A stretch of 64,000 nt of DNA. It comes from Setophaga petechia. Lineage: Eukaryota > Chordata > Aves > Passeriformes > Parulidae. This document shows positions 1-12,864 of the stretch, piece after piece; position 1 is the stretch's first letter, and each line of letters begins with the position of its first letter. The position numbers were made by a program, and so were the translations under genes. The stretch is from the NCBI GenBank assembly GCA_024362935.1, contig JANCRA010000003.1:50071844-50135843 (forward strand). The letters run 5' to 3'. The notes under the pieces are model-generated. The model worked only from the letters and a program-made list of their open reading frames with translations, did not search any database and was not told the DNA's origin.

Positions 1-3000
1 TTGTTGGCGTTTTAGGTTTTGTTTAAAAAGTTGGTTCTCCTTTTGAGTGTTGCTGGGCAGTTTACAGCAAAATCACAATTTGGGACTTTTCCTCCTCTTC
101 CCTCCACAACCTCTTCATGACCAACAAAGGGATGCTGTGGTTCTGTGAAATTGGGTACAGAAAATAGGTCTTTTGGGATGGATTGGTCCAACCCTGTCTG
201 TAAGATCTATTGATTTTACATTATTTGATGTCTTGTTCTTCAGGCCCATGTGTGGTTTGGTAGAATACTTCTGGTGTTACAATGTTTATTTCTGCAGAGC
301 TGGCTTTTGCATGCAGGAGAGGGTACAACGCGCAACTTTTTTTGGAGCATGCCTTGAACTCCCATGGTGATTGAATTTAAATAGTTGCAGCACTTCCTCA
401 CACTGTAATGTGAAAGAACAGGCTTTGCAGGCTTCTAAAGTAAATAGAGATGCATTTTTATCTCTGTCTTCGAGCACATTTCCCTTGCTGTTTGTTTACT
501 TAAGGAGAAGCGTTCAGCGTTAGAGACCAGCTTACAAATGGAACTGCTGCCATCCCCGGGCAGGGATCCTGCCAAAGCTCTCCCTGTCCCTCTTAGGTGG
601 GGTTTTGAAACAAGGCTGTGTTTTTAGAGGTGGGTTTCTTGTGAGGCTTTTAATCCAAGGGAAGTATGAAGAGTCTGCACTGGCAGATTGCACAGATAGA
701 ATGGATGGTGAACAATCTGCAATTTAATTCATTATGGAATGACAAATATGCTCATGGATTTTTTAAAGATCTGAAGGGGTGGAAGAAGGCTGGGTAGCTG
801 ATTCTGCACAAAGCTTTACTGGTTTTTTGGCAAATGAGAGAAGAATTATAATTAATTGTCTAGACATTTACTCCTAGCCTTAGCTTAGAAGAGCAGCTAA
901 ACATGCACATACAGTGCTGAATCAGGAGGACGTTAATCCATACTCCAGCATATTTGTAATTAATTCTGAAAGAAGCCATTATTACATGCAAATCAAATCC
1001 ATTTCTGTGTAATTTATGTTCATCGGGGTTATTCCGTTCTGAATTTTGCAACTTAATTAAGAGGTTATGATAATCCTGAGAAATGACAACTTGGCTGTTG
1101 CAGGAGACTTTTCTGTTAGAGAAAGGAAGGATTTTTTTTTTCTGTTTTATGGCCAACATGCAGTGCACAGCCCTGGCTGGGTGGAGAAAGCCATCTTTAG
1201 AGATATTTACAGTGATGCAAAAGACTGTTGAAATAGAAGTCCACCTGCACGTCCAGGAATGCCAAGCTACTTTATCTTTTGTGTTGAACTAAAAGATTTA
1301 AATTTACACGCCAGCAAGTGGTTGTATGCCCTGGTGTAGTCAGCCTGCCTTGCTGCTAAGTGATTTCTCCCATGACTCTGAAGTTTATGCTTCTGTGTGT
1401 AAGTGCCACCTCAACCATTTGTAAGTAATATCAGGCATTTATCATAAATGCCACATGAATAATAAAAGAGTAAATGGGCAGCCAGGATCCTAATTAGTGC
1501 TATTTTTAACACTCGTGGCAGGCGCTGGGTGTTAGGGAGGGGAGAGCTCAGTTTGGCAGGGGGCAAAATGAGAGGCAGAGCAGATGCTTCATTCTTGCTT
1601 CAGGAGGTTTGGTGGCTCAGGGTCATGGAGATGAGGGGAACCTCACTGTGGAAAGACATGTTTGACAGGGAGATAGATCCTTTCTTTGCAGGGCACGAGG
1701 GCAGGAGGACAGGCCATCGTTTTTTTGTGTACAGTTATGGTCTGGAATCTTCTGGAGGAGGGAAAACTTCAGTATCAGCTATGAGGCATTATAATAATTC
1801 ATGTTTGGGGTTGATATATGGGGAGCAGAACAAATAAAAGATCCATACAAAAAAGGAAGAAAAGGTTCTGTTTTGCTCCAGCAGATAAATGGAGTAGGGA
1901 TTACCTGTAACAGCTGGCATTGTATCATATGACTGAGTTTTTATCAAATGTGCAGTTCCTGATTTGTCCAACCTGTACAACTAATTTTAACATGAGACTT
2001 CAGAGATGAACATTACACTTGCCCTTGGAAACAGTGCTCACAGAGTCTCCATGGAAATTCTGACAGTGTGTGGTTTGTCTCCTCCTTGCTTCAAACCCAG
2101 CCGTGGTTTTTGTGATAAAAATTGTAAAGTGTGTAGTGGCTTTCCTGGATAGAGCACAGGGCAAATGTACTGGAAAAGTGCAGGAGTAGTTTTAGAGCTG
2201 AAGGAGTGAGGTAAAGGCAGCTGTCAATAGATGTGGGTTTTCATAAGCAATTTAAGAGATGCCAATTCAATGTGATTTTTTTTCCTTAGCTTTGAATGAT
2301 TTTTTTAGTCAGAAAACAAGGATGGTTAGGATTTGGTTGTTATAGCTGAGATTTTACAGCTTGCTTTATGTGTTATTTTTCACTATTTTAGTTGATGTTT
2401 TCTTGAATCTTGATATCAGTCTGATCAAAAAGATAGATAAAAGTAAAGCAACATATTAGGCCAAGTACTAAATACTGCAGTCTCCATAAGAAAGGAGTTA
2501 AAAAATTACAACCACTAATTCCTTTGTAGGTCATTAATAACTCATCAGTGACTGGATTTCTATGCTATAACTGTTCAAGTTTGGAAAAATTCAGTGAGTT
2601 CTGCCTTGAGACATGACTTAAGGTGGGGTTGTTTTGTGGATTTGCTTTGCTGACATAAACAAGTCTAACCATTTTTGAGTAAAGAAACCCATTAAACAGG
2701 AGGGCCTGTTTTAACTCAGAATAGAGTTTTGTGAAGGGTTTTAGTGTGGTAGGATATAGAGTGTCTTTTAACCCTCACTGGATTACTATTTGTTCCTGTT
2801 GTCCCCATGAGTGTGTAGCTGTTGTGCAGGTGTTGCCTGATGTGGCTCATGGGGATTTTCCCTGTCACACAAACAATAATATTACACTATCAGTACTCAG
2901 AAAGCCAAGTTAATTCTGCAATATTTTACCAGAACAATGCATTTGTTCTCTAAATGAGGCATCACAGTTTGCATTATTGTGCCATAAAATCTCTTATTTT

Positions 3001-4296
3001 TCTAGAGAAATTGAAATGTTATTGTCTTTGGAATTGCATAGCTGCTTATTTACATTCCAGTTAATATGTAAACTAGATAAACCTGGTGAATTATTCATTT
3101 AAAAAATAAAAACAAAAGGGCAAAATTCAAGGTTTAATTTGAGGATAAAAACCAGAGATGGTAATAGAAGAAATGTCATCATTTTGCTGCAGAGCTGGTA
3201 CCTGTGCTAAAACATGCAAAATATCTCTAGTATAACTGCCTGCATTTCTTCATCCTCAAATGCTTATATAGTTTACTAGTACAAACTTTTCTTTAACTGA
3301 TTTTGGGTAGAAAATAAACATTTTATTACAGCATTATTTTATCATTGTATTAAAGATATCTGTCCTCTGCATAAAAGTTGCAATAGACATTTAAAAAATC
3401 TGAAATATTAGAAAAGAAAACACCTTCATACACAAATGAAGCCTTTTTAGGAATAGGTTACTGGGTTTATTCCAGTAAGCACTTTATACAAACTTGAAAA
3501 CAGCTGTAGGAAGCAAACTTTGGACTTTATTGTTGTAGCTTAAACTCTAGTAATTATTAATATTTTTAGCAATGTTATGCCTTACTTTGGTATTCAGTGC
3601 CTGGGTGAATTAGTGGTTCTACGAAGCCAGCTACTACTGATTCCAATCCTTTTAGCAAGAGAGAAACCTTTCCATCCTTTGATAATCTTCATTAATTACC
3701 CTCTGGGTGTGTTTTCTCTTATTTCTAGTGTGAACTCTGCTCACTTCTACCACCAGACAGAAATCTAAATCTTTCTTTTTTTTTCCTCATGGGCAGACTC
3801 ATGAGAGCCATGATACCTTTTTCTCTCTTGGAAATAAGTGGAGGCTTTGTTAATGGCTGTGTTAGAGCCAGGATTCTCACGCTGCAGCTGAAAGTTTGCC
3901 CCTCTCCTCTCAGCAGTATGGACACCAGCTCCATGCAGTGCTTGATAAGAGTGCTGTGTGTAGGAGGAAGAAAGCAAAGCCAGCATTCTTAGTACATTTC
4001 TGAGGGCTGGATTTAGCTCTCACACTTAGGCCTTTCAGGGGAACCAGCAGAGGCAGGTCCACATTGGTTCAGTGTCTTGCTGGAGGATTTTTTTGTTGCC
4101 AGCTTGGCTGCTGCTCCTGCCCAGCCAGGGAGCCTCCTGTTTGGCAGGAGAGCAGCCAGGCTGGGAGCTGCTCTGTTCCTAGACAGCACCTACTCTGGGC
4201 TTGGATCAACTCTACAAACATCTTTTTAATGATGAGGGGTTTGCCAAAGCTGCAGCAGCACTGCAGTGTTCGAGCTCCTAGAGAGGGAGTTCCTGG
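1..4296. other. unique AT-rich noncoding DNA
   Basis: I see no gene here. Open frames are short (102 codons at most, for example 1529-1837 plus and 860-1168 minus) and none contains a recognisable domain. The sequence is AT-rich with few CpG dinucleotides, as expected for avian intergenic or intronic DNA. Acceptor-like pyrimidine tracts followed by AG occur near 3730 and 4948, but no convincing donor follows at exon distance. No repeat family could be recognised. Confidence 0.6.
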
Positions 4297-4358
4297 CCAG
4301 GGCAGGGGCTTGGAACTGAATGGGCCTTGGTTCCTTCCAACAAAAACCATTCTGGGAG
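4297..4358 (+). mobile_element. CR1 LINE 3'-end fragment
   Basis: A 'gggcaggggcttggaactga' block is followed by 'ttccttccaac' and 'accattctggga'. This is the order found in the last ~60 bp of avian CR1 elements. The copy is 5'-truncated, has lost its terminal 'attctatg' repeats, and contains no reverse-transcriptase frame. CR1 is a non-LTR retrotransposon that commonly inserts as short 3' fragments without target-site duplications. The GC-rich sequence just upstream (about 4060-4290) could be a more diverged part of the same copy, but I cannot show that. Confidence 0.7.
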
Positions 4359-7300
4359 TTTTTTATGTATGTACCTAGCACCAGGCTGGGCACCACTATT
4401 TTTAAATCTGTATGTTTAAATGGCACACAGTTTTGATTTAACCAACCATTAGAGGAAAAAACTTATTTCTGTTAACCAGTTACTCATCATCCTCTTGGTG
4501 ACATCTCTAGATTATGTCTATTAAGCACCAGCAAGCCCCTGACACTGCCTAAAATGCAAGCTCTCAGACTCCAAAGAAAACTTTCTTCCTGTTTTGCTTT
4601 TGGAATTCTCCTAGCTACAGATGTACTGGAGGGTTGGGACAATGGGCTCTTGGAAAAAGAGCAGCTGTGGTACAAGTGTGGAACAGCCTGGTGTATCTGT
4701 GCAGCATCTGACTGAGGGAATTAATTTCTTTACTTAATGGAGAAGTGTTTTACTTTCTCTCTGCTTAAACTCAGTAACTGAGGGTTTGGGTTTGTTTGTT
4801 TTTTTTCTTAGTTTGTCTTTAGTGGATGGTGGCACCTTAATGAAATTATTGTGCCCTCAGAGTGCTTTGGATGCACAAACCCACTGTACATAACTGTTTC
4901 TGATTGTTCTTTTTGTCTGTTTTTCTTGTGTATCCTCTAACCTGTAGGAAGTGATGGTGCTCCAAATGTGCCAGTGTGCTCATTAAAGAGAGGAAGAAAT
5001 CTTGGTTAATTTTTAAAGTACATCATTAAAAGTGTTTTCTTTTTGACATACATGAAAATGGGCAGACAAAAATAATTTGGTTCTTAAAGGATCTCATTTA
5101 TTCACACACTTAAGCAAGATGCTTAAAAATAAGAACAAAGAGCAGACAAGAATGAAAGGCCTTTGCTTTCCAGACTGTGAGCAGAACTGAGAAGCATTTT
5201 CCTTTAGCCTTCACTCTCCATGAGGTGTGTACTGGGTTTCTGGCTCCCCAAAATTTAACAAGTAGCTCTTTGAAACTCAGAGCTCATTTTTATGATTCTT
5301 TGAGAGGAGGATTTTTAAGGAATTGTGATAATAACAGCAGCAACGTGCAGAACTAACTCTGTGTCCATTCAGTTCTCCATTTTCAGTTTTAAGGCATTTT
5401 GGCCTGGATGCTGCAGTATTTTAGCAGAATTTCCTGACATTCCTATCCTGAGGGATTCTGCCAAAGCTCATGGGACTGCCCGCGGAGTGTGGAGATATCC
5501 ACAGGGAGCTTTCTGACTCCTAGTGAATATGAAAACCACTGTTTCCCCAAATTCCTACTACAAAATCCTCTAAAAATAGCAAATTTGTATGAAGTTAAGC
5601 TGCTTAGTATAAATAGCCAGTTCTTGGCAACCTAGAAGCCATCCAGTGGCATCCAGCCACCTTGGCCATCCTGTGATTCACATAAAGCTCAGCTCTGGAT
5701 GATCTTCACTCGTGCAGAAATCTGCCCAGCCTCTCTTGAAATAGCACAGGAATAATGCATCTCTTCCATTTCCAGCTCTCAGGTGTTGGGGTTAAGTATT
5801 AAAACTAATGCCAAATAAATAAATGCCATTTTTGTGGTGTGGTTGGGCAATTACCACAAGACATTCTATTAAAATTAATTTCCCTGAAGGCCGTTGGCTT
5901 TTTTTAGTCTCTGGATACTATGGAAACCTGGTTGCTGGATTGGAGCTATATGAAAAACACTACTTGTGCCTGGTATTTAAGGGGAGAAAATACCATTCCT
6001 TTTAATTGCAGGATGTTGCTACAAACCTGCAAAACTGCAGGTGAGGGAAATCAGATGAATTGTTTCAAATGGTGGAGAATGAACTGGCAAACTCCTATTG
6101 CTTAGGACAGAACTAATCTAAAAATCTGGAATTTTTCCTTATTTATTTTCTTTGTTTTTCCTTTTTCTGGGGGAGGTGCAGCATCTTACAAGCAGGAGAA
6201 ATACTATCACATGTGTTGTGTCATGGTTTCTTCCTTTGTTTATGGACAGTTTTCTTTTTCATGTTCTGAGACTGCCAATCAATTTGGCTGACACTGAAAT
6301 GCTCAGTTCATCTGCTGGTTGTGTTTCATGAGCCACAAGTCTGTGCAGAGGTTAAAAGGAAGAGTAGGAACATCTGATCATCATAGGCTTCATGAGCAGT
6401 AACCTTCTCTATCCCAAAAATTCAAGTTTTCTGAAAAAATACCTTCACTCATGGACCCCTACTAGGCAAATATATCTCTGCTATTATCTGCAAATTGAAA
6501 AAAGCAAATGAGAACTCTGTAGGTGGACATGTACTGTATTCATTTAGGGGTTTTTGGTTGGATTTCCTCAGTGTCATCCCCTTTTAACCTTTACTGTGGA
6601 ATGAGGTTCCTAAACTGTTCTCGAGGTTTCAGACGGGTTAAATAAATCCCTAATGTTGGTACACACAGCAGGCTCCCCACTGCTTCTGTGTGGGTGCTAA
6701 GAGCTGCAGAAACACTTGATTTGAAGACATTCTGAACTTTTGGGTCTGATCTAGCAGAAGCTCTGCATTCCTTTGATTAAAATTCTTTTTATATCCAATC
6801 TCTAGCATGTGTCCTCTACAGAAGACACATGGGTTCAGATTTAATCCATTAATTGCTTTTAAAAAAAGGAAGAAGAAGGCTTCCTTCCCCATTGCTGTTC
6901 TCCTGCTAAGATGGTTAATGGTAAATACATGGGGATATTCAGTGTTGGAGTTATCCCAATAAATGGTGGCCATCCCACTCAGAGCTGCTGTGCTCCTCTG
7001 AAATTACTGTGCAGCTCTGCAGGACACCAGTAAGGGAGAAGGTGGCTTTCCAAGGAATCCCTGCCTAGTTTTTTTTTCCTCTACCTTCAAAGCATTTCCC
7101 ATGCCTTGTGACTGTGTGGCTCAGCAAATTCCTCTAATAAGCAAATTGAAATATACTTTAAAATCAATCAGATTAGAAATGACATTTTACATCCTGTTGT
7201 GCCACTGATAGGAACCTTCAGAGACGCTTGTATACAACAATGAAGGATAATAATCATTTATCATTACCTCGTTTTTGCCTCATATATTCTGGCAGCTGTC

Positions 7301-8631
7301 TAGGGAGGTGGATTTCTTGTTCTCATCTTGTGGTAGAAAGTTTTTACTTGTTAGAAAAACATAATTTTTCTATGGTCAAAATAGGCTCTCCTGTGTTTTC
7401 TTCATGGCCAAGTGGTGACTCCTGTGTTTTGGGTTCTGGATGTGGCTGCACTTGAAGGTCTCTGAAAGCTTTGCTGATCAGAGCACTGGAAATTGTCCTA
7501 GCAAATGCACAGAAGTTTCTCAAGAATGAGTGTTTAGGATGATAGGATAATAGTACCTACCCCAGTGTTCCTTTATTTGTTGCTGAAGAGAAAATTTGAA
7601 AGCGTAGAAGTTCATAAAAAGAAGTAATGGAAGGGTTTATTTACAGCCTGTTACAAAAAGGGTTGGTTCTGAACAAATATCATACAAAAATCTGCAGAGC
7701 AGATACAAAAGCCTTGTGTTGATTATGTTGTATTTTATTTGAAAAAAATACAAGCAGCAAAATCCAAGAATCCTCTTTTATTTCACCACATCAATCTCCC
7801 TGGTATTTTTTACTTCAATTCCTTCTTCCAGAAGTGTTCTCCAAACAACTGCTATTGTTTTTAATGGACTCGACCTGTGACTTTTCAGCACCAGATAGAT
7901 TTGTGAGAAGCCATGGTCATTGCTGACAGGCTTGTGAGTTGTTAACTGCATCTGGTGTATTTATTTACACTGGGGATGATTATGGCTCACTTCAACTCCT
8001 AAATTAAAGAGGAAATTGTTTTCAAATGACCAGCAAAACATCCATTGTAATTGTGTGGAAGTTTCTTGGGTTTTCTATATCTGAATATGCCTTATTGACT
8101 GTGCCTATTTTGGAGCTGGCTTGTGCAAAACCAGATAGATTGGGAATGGAATTGAAGATGGGTTTTGTCTGGGAGTAGCTCTTTGGTTCCTATAATTCCC
8201 TGTGCATTTTTAGAGTAGTTTGGAGATATTTAGTAGATATCATGTGCACACCTAAAAAAGTGGTGGGTCTTCAGAGCTGGAAATGATGGAGGCAGCTGTT
8301 ATCCAAGACTCAAAACCTAGGAATATTCATCTCCAACTCTCCTTTTCCTGCAGTTTTTTTCCTGTTTCTTTGTATCCCAAGCAAACCTCTACAGAAGTGC
8401 TGTTCAGAACTTTGGTCCTTTTGCTCCTTTCTCATGGTATGGCCCCGAACCTGGGTGCCTGAACTCGTTCCTATTTGGCCTCCCCAAGGGATTGATCAAG
8501 GTGGTTTTCTCTGGATGGGTCTTGTTCCATGTGTAAAGGTGTGAAAACCTCAGGCCTGAGACTCGGTGTTTCTCTTTGGCAGCTCTGACCATAAAGAAAC
8601 TTGCCCGTGCCTTGAATCACAGCAAATAGTG
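4359..8631. other. unique AT-rich noncoding DNA
   Basis: No gene is visible. The largest open frame is 107 codons (6650-6973, minus) and has no recognisable motif. The stretch holds ordinary AT-rich sequence with short T or A runs and no recognised repeat. The last ~100 bases before the next CR1 copy may be its diverged upstream part. Confidence 0.6.
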
Positions 8632-8955
8632 CCAGATTGGGCAGCTGCTGCCATTGGGGGCTGTGACAGCCACTGCCTCTTCCCCCAAGGAACAGGACAA
8701 GAGGGAATGGCCTCAAGTTTGGACCAGGGCAGGTTTAGATTGGATATGAGACAAAATATCTCCCCAGAAAGAAGGGCCTGGAGCACTGCCTAGGGCAGTG
8801 GTGGAGCCACCATTGCTGAGGGGATTTACAAGCCGTGTGGAGGTGGCTCTTGGGACATGGGTCAGTGGTGGCTTTGGCAGTGCTGTGTTAGTGGCTGGAC
8901 TCAGTGATCTTTGAGGGTTTTTCCAACCTAAACCATTTTCTGGTTCTGTCCCTGC
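8632..8955 (+). mobile_element. CR1 LINE 3' fragment (about 320 bp)
   Basis: This is a long CR1 3' fragment. In order it contains a 'ccaaggaacaggacaagagg' block, 'aatggcctcaagtttg', 'agggcagtggtggagccacc', a diverged 'gggatttacaagccgtgtgg' block, a 'ggctggactcagtgatcttt' block, and the end 'ttccaacctaaaccatt' followed by 'ctggttctg'. That matches the known order of the CR1 3' UTR. It is 5'-truncated and has no intact coding region. The 75-81 codon open frames on both strands here are by-products of the repeat. Confidence 0.9.
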
Positions 8956-11900
8956 AAAGAAGTTGGGATAACTTGGAGGGGTTTAGGATTCTGTGAGGCA
9001 GTTCCAGCTTTCTGCAGTTGCCTCATCCAAGTGCTCGTGTTTCAGCTGCCTCAGTGGAACTGGAAACGCTGGATTCAGAACATTCCCATGGTGGGTGAGT
9101 CTTCCAAAGGCTGCATGTGCTGGCTGGATCCTCTCTGAACTGTTCAAATGCTCCTAAAGCAGCCACACTAAGTCTTGTCATTCAGACACTGACTTTTTCT
9201 TGTTCTTTTCCAAGGCAGATTGAAAGGAAGGTTTGGTTCCCTTTGGGTAGATTAGGATCTTTCAATGTTAATATTAACTGTTGCTGGAATAGGAAGATTG
9301 TTTGGGTAGGTTTTTCCATCTCTGAAGGGATTATGTAATGGGTAAATTCCTGTCTTTAACCGTAGAAAACAGGCAAGGGTTTGGAACATAAAAATGGAAC
9401 TGGTAGGATATTTGACACTGTTGTAAAAGTCACCAAGAATAGGTTTTCCACACAGGAATATTGCCACCTTCCTGACATTACAGAGGAATTTTTAATGAGT
9501 GAAATTCCTCCTCCATTTGCATACTAACCCATATCTAATTGCTGGATTACTATTGAAGCTTCAGCTTGACTCTCTGAATATTAGAAAACATTTGATATTT
9601 TAAGCAGTTTTATATTTTCTGTTTTGCTGCTTTTAATGTACAAATGAATTTCATTAATCCAATTTACATATTTCTAAAGACCTTTTGATGTAGTAAGATG
9701 TAAAAGTTGTTTATTTTAATTTTTTTTGTGACAATCTTATATGCAAAACTGCTGCTGCCAGGCAATTATCCACCCAGATAGTTTTAACAGTTACTCATAA
9801 TCAGCACAGATCAGTGGCACGACAGGAGTTTTTGGGAGATGTATGACCCCTTCTAAGCTTTAACTTTCAAATTGGCATGAATGTGCAAATCCACATTTAG
9901 AAAACTCTTTTTCTTACTTATTTGTCTCCATGGGAGAATATCAGGGGTTTGTTGTTTTTTGCTTTTGGTCTTTTTTTGGCTTTGTTTTTTTCCCTTCTAA
10001 TATCTCAATTTTATCATATTCTATAGACAAGGAACATTTTTCTTCCCACTTTGGATTTTGGCTTCCAGTCCATAGGGATCTGAGTAAAGAAATGCTGTCT
10101 TCAATAAAATATGCCATGTTTGCACAGCAATTTCTTTATTGTTCTGCAGTAATGTCTTTGGGAGAAGTGTCTCTTTTGAATTATTATTTTAATTAGTTTT
10201 GATTCACGTTGGTTCCTGTTGTCACCCATGCACACTGAGAACTCTCTCAGCACAAAGTTTACTCTGAAAACTGCCCTGTTACAGTGACAGACATTAAAAA
10301 TCACTTGGTCTGTAGTTGTAGGAAGGTTCCTGCCCATCTGGTCCTTCATTTACAAAATATAAAATGAGATCTTTGGTCTGTGGACTTGAGAATTTGCTTA
10401 ATGTGGAGTTTGGAGCGATGTGTGCAAGCTTAGGCTCAATAACCCATTCCCAAAGGATGCTCCTGCTCCCTGCAAACCCTGTCTGCTTCTAGCACAAGAC
10501 AGGGTTGATTTTATTTGAGGCTTTCAGTATAGATAATCTGTATTTACAAGGTTTTGTAAGATCCAGTCTTGCTGCCCTCTGCTCATCTTTTGATAAGTTC
10601 AGCTTTGAGTGTTTCATTCTGATTTGGAGTAAGATCCTTCAAGTAGGGGATGAGCTGCTCTCAGACAGGCAGAGAGACCAAAAATAGATGAAATGTAATC
10701 CCAGCATACTTCTCTTCATTTGTCAATCTTCTCGCTAATGAGGAAAAATAAATCAGGAAGGAAAACTCTTACAAATGTAATCTCAAAAGTTGAAAGAGAT
10801 GGGGAGAAAACAAGAAAATGGGGGAAAAAGTGATTACAAATTGGGGTTTTTTTCTATCAGCCTACTGAGACATTTTGATCCAATGGTTTAACAGACTGAG
10901 ATGTTTTGTGATGCAGAATAAAGCTTTAAGATATCAACCTGAGGATCAACTTTGTATTTGCAAGTTAACAACACCTTTGCTGAATGCCTCTCTTGGGATT
11001 TTTAGGATATATTAGGAGTGGTTGAAGGAAAATGGTTAGACTTAGACTTGGAATTACAGAGCCTCATTTAAAATGTAATGTTTACTAAACTTACTGTGCA
11101 AGGGAGAAAATGCATGGCAACTTATTTCCAGAAGGAATAAAGACTCAGAGCTAAGCAAATCAAAATAAAATAGTGACTTTTTTTTTTTTTCTTCAGAAAT
11201 TTTGTAGAAATTCTTTCAGTCTTAAGGACTTCGGGTCACAGCTGGGCATAAAACCAAGGACCTGGTTGTCCCAGGTTAGAGGCACAAATGCTCAGAGGAC
11301 ACTCAGGCAGGAATATAAATTGGGCTGGATAAATCTAGTCCATGTGTTTCCACATAAATACCAGTAGGAGGGAAATGGCAGTACATGTTTTGAAAAATTG
11401 AATGTTTGAAAATTGTCAGATTTATGGCTTTGTATCAAGGCACTGAATCACTCAGAGATTATCAACAGTAAAAAATGGGAGTTAGGCTGGTAACATATTG
11501 TTTATATGTGGGAAAAAGCATAAATCCAGCACTTTCTAACATCTGGGAAGCCTGGCCAATCTTTTAAAAATTACTTTGATTACTTAAATTCCTCACTTTT
11601 GGAGGAATTCTTAAAAAGGTGAAACCATTGATTGTGTTTGCAGCATCCTCATTGCTCCATGCCTTGTCATCCTGATGTTAGTGCCAGATGTCCCCTTGGA
11701 TTCCTCTGTCAGGGACTGCAGATAACCCCATGGTTCAAGCAGAGATGTCCAAATTCTGCACCTCATTTCAAACCCAAAATAAACTTCAAACCCAGCAGCA
11801 CTGAGAGAGCTGGAACAGAACAATGCCAGTCCAAGTCCTGCAGGGCTGTCACGTTTTCCAGGCGTTCCTGGGGCTGTGGGGTCTGGAGAGATCCCTTTTC

Positions 11901-12751
11901 TCTGAGCTTTCCTCGTGGCAGTGGGAGCCTGAGCTGGGTGTAGCTGCCTCAGCCACCATATGTATCCATCTCTTCAGGCTGTTCATGTTTTGTGGCAGCT
12001 TTGGCAGCCTGCTGGGATTTTTCTGAGTAATGCAAGTGGTGAGGAATGATAATAATAATACTGTTAACCCTTTGATTTCTCATCCAGCTGGGAGAGTGAT
12101 TTTGGGGAGCAGAGCCTCCCCTGCCCCCCCTTTTCCATGTGCCCCTCCAAAAATGCACCAATGAGTATGTGTTGGGAAGCCTAAATAGAGACAGGGATAT
12201 GAATAAGCTTTCTAAGGAGGTGAGAATATAAAAAAGGAAGATGATATGATTCTCCCTCTGACAATTTTTTTCCTGCAGTTCGAAAAATACAGAGAGCGAT
12301 TCGTTGTTTTCCCCTGTTCCCCTTCACTCCCAAGGTCAGATGAGAATGGCAACCGTGGTGGTTAATGCTGACAACCTTTCTCCATCCTTGTCTGGCTCCT
12401 ACAAGGGAGAGATTTGCAGTGGCAATATAACACAGCACTGTGAGCTTTTTCCCTTGGCTGAGGCAAAAGCTTCCCAACTTCTGCAGGGAGTCATTTCCAG
12501 AGGACCCTAATCCTGCTCCAGGAGCTGGGGGCTGGGGACAGCTGAGTTATGGTGACATTATTAAAATACAGACAGCACATCACTGCCGTGGGGATGGGAT
12601 TGACTGTATTTGGATAAAGGCAGGGCAGAGGAAGGATGAATAAACACTTCTGATGCAGGGAAATGAACAAAAAAGGAGAAGCACATGGGATTGAATTTCC
12701 AGGACAATGAACAGAAGACTGCAGATGCCGATTATGAGAATCTTCATCAGA
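8956..12751. other. unique noncoding DNA
   Basis: No supported gene. The AT-rich part (about 9480-9830) contains clustered homeodomain-like and octamer-like words and is discussed as a possible conserved element. A T13 run lies at 11178-11190. A moderately GC-rich part at 11630-12000 has overlapping open frames of up to 103 codons with no recognisable product. A short splice-bounded open interval at 12279-12334 is listed separately. Confidence 0.55.
12279..12334 (+). other. exon-like interval, unproven
   Basis: A strong acceptor-like tract ('aatttttttcctgcag', ending at 12278) is followed by 56 bases that are open in the frame starting TTC GAA AAA TAC. A donor-like AAG/GTCAGA follows at 12335. 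The translated peptide (FEKYRERFVVFPCSPSLP) matches no family I know. Short intervals like this arise by chance in 64 kb, so this is only a candidate for RNA-seq or comparative testing. Confidence 0.12.
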
Positions 12752-12864
12752 TTCCTGGTTTAGTGGAAGGTGTTCCTGGTCCAGGGGAAGTGTCTCCCTC
12801 ATGGCAGGGGAGTTGAAACTAAATGACCTTTAAGATCCCTTCCATCCAAACCATTCCAGGATTT
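12752..12864 (+). mobile_element. CR1 LINE 3'-end fragment
   Basis: The order 'gtggaaggtgttcctggtc', 'catggcaggggagttgaaac', 'aatgacctttaagatccctt', 'ccatccaaaccattccagga' is the final ~110 bp of an avian CR1 element. The terminal octamer repeats are missing. The copy is truncated, noncoding and in plus orientation. Confidence 0.88.

Noticed and set aside
8471..8793. Open frames of 75-81 codons on both strands
   Set aside because: Mostly within the CR1 3' UTR-like fragment, which does not encode protein.
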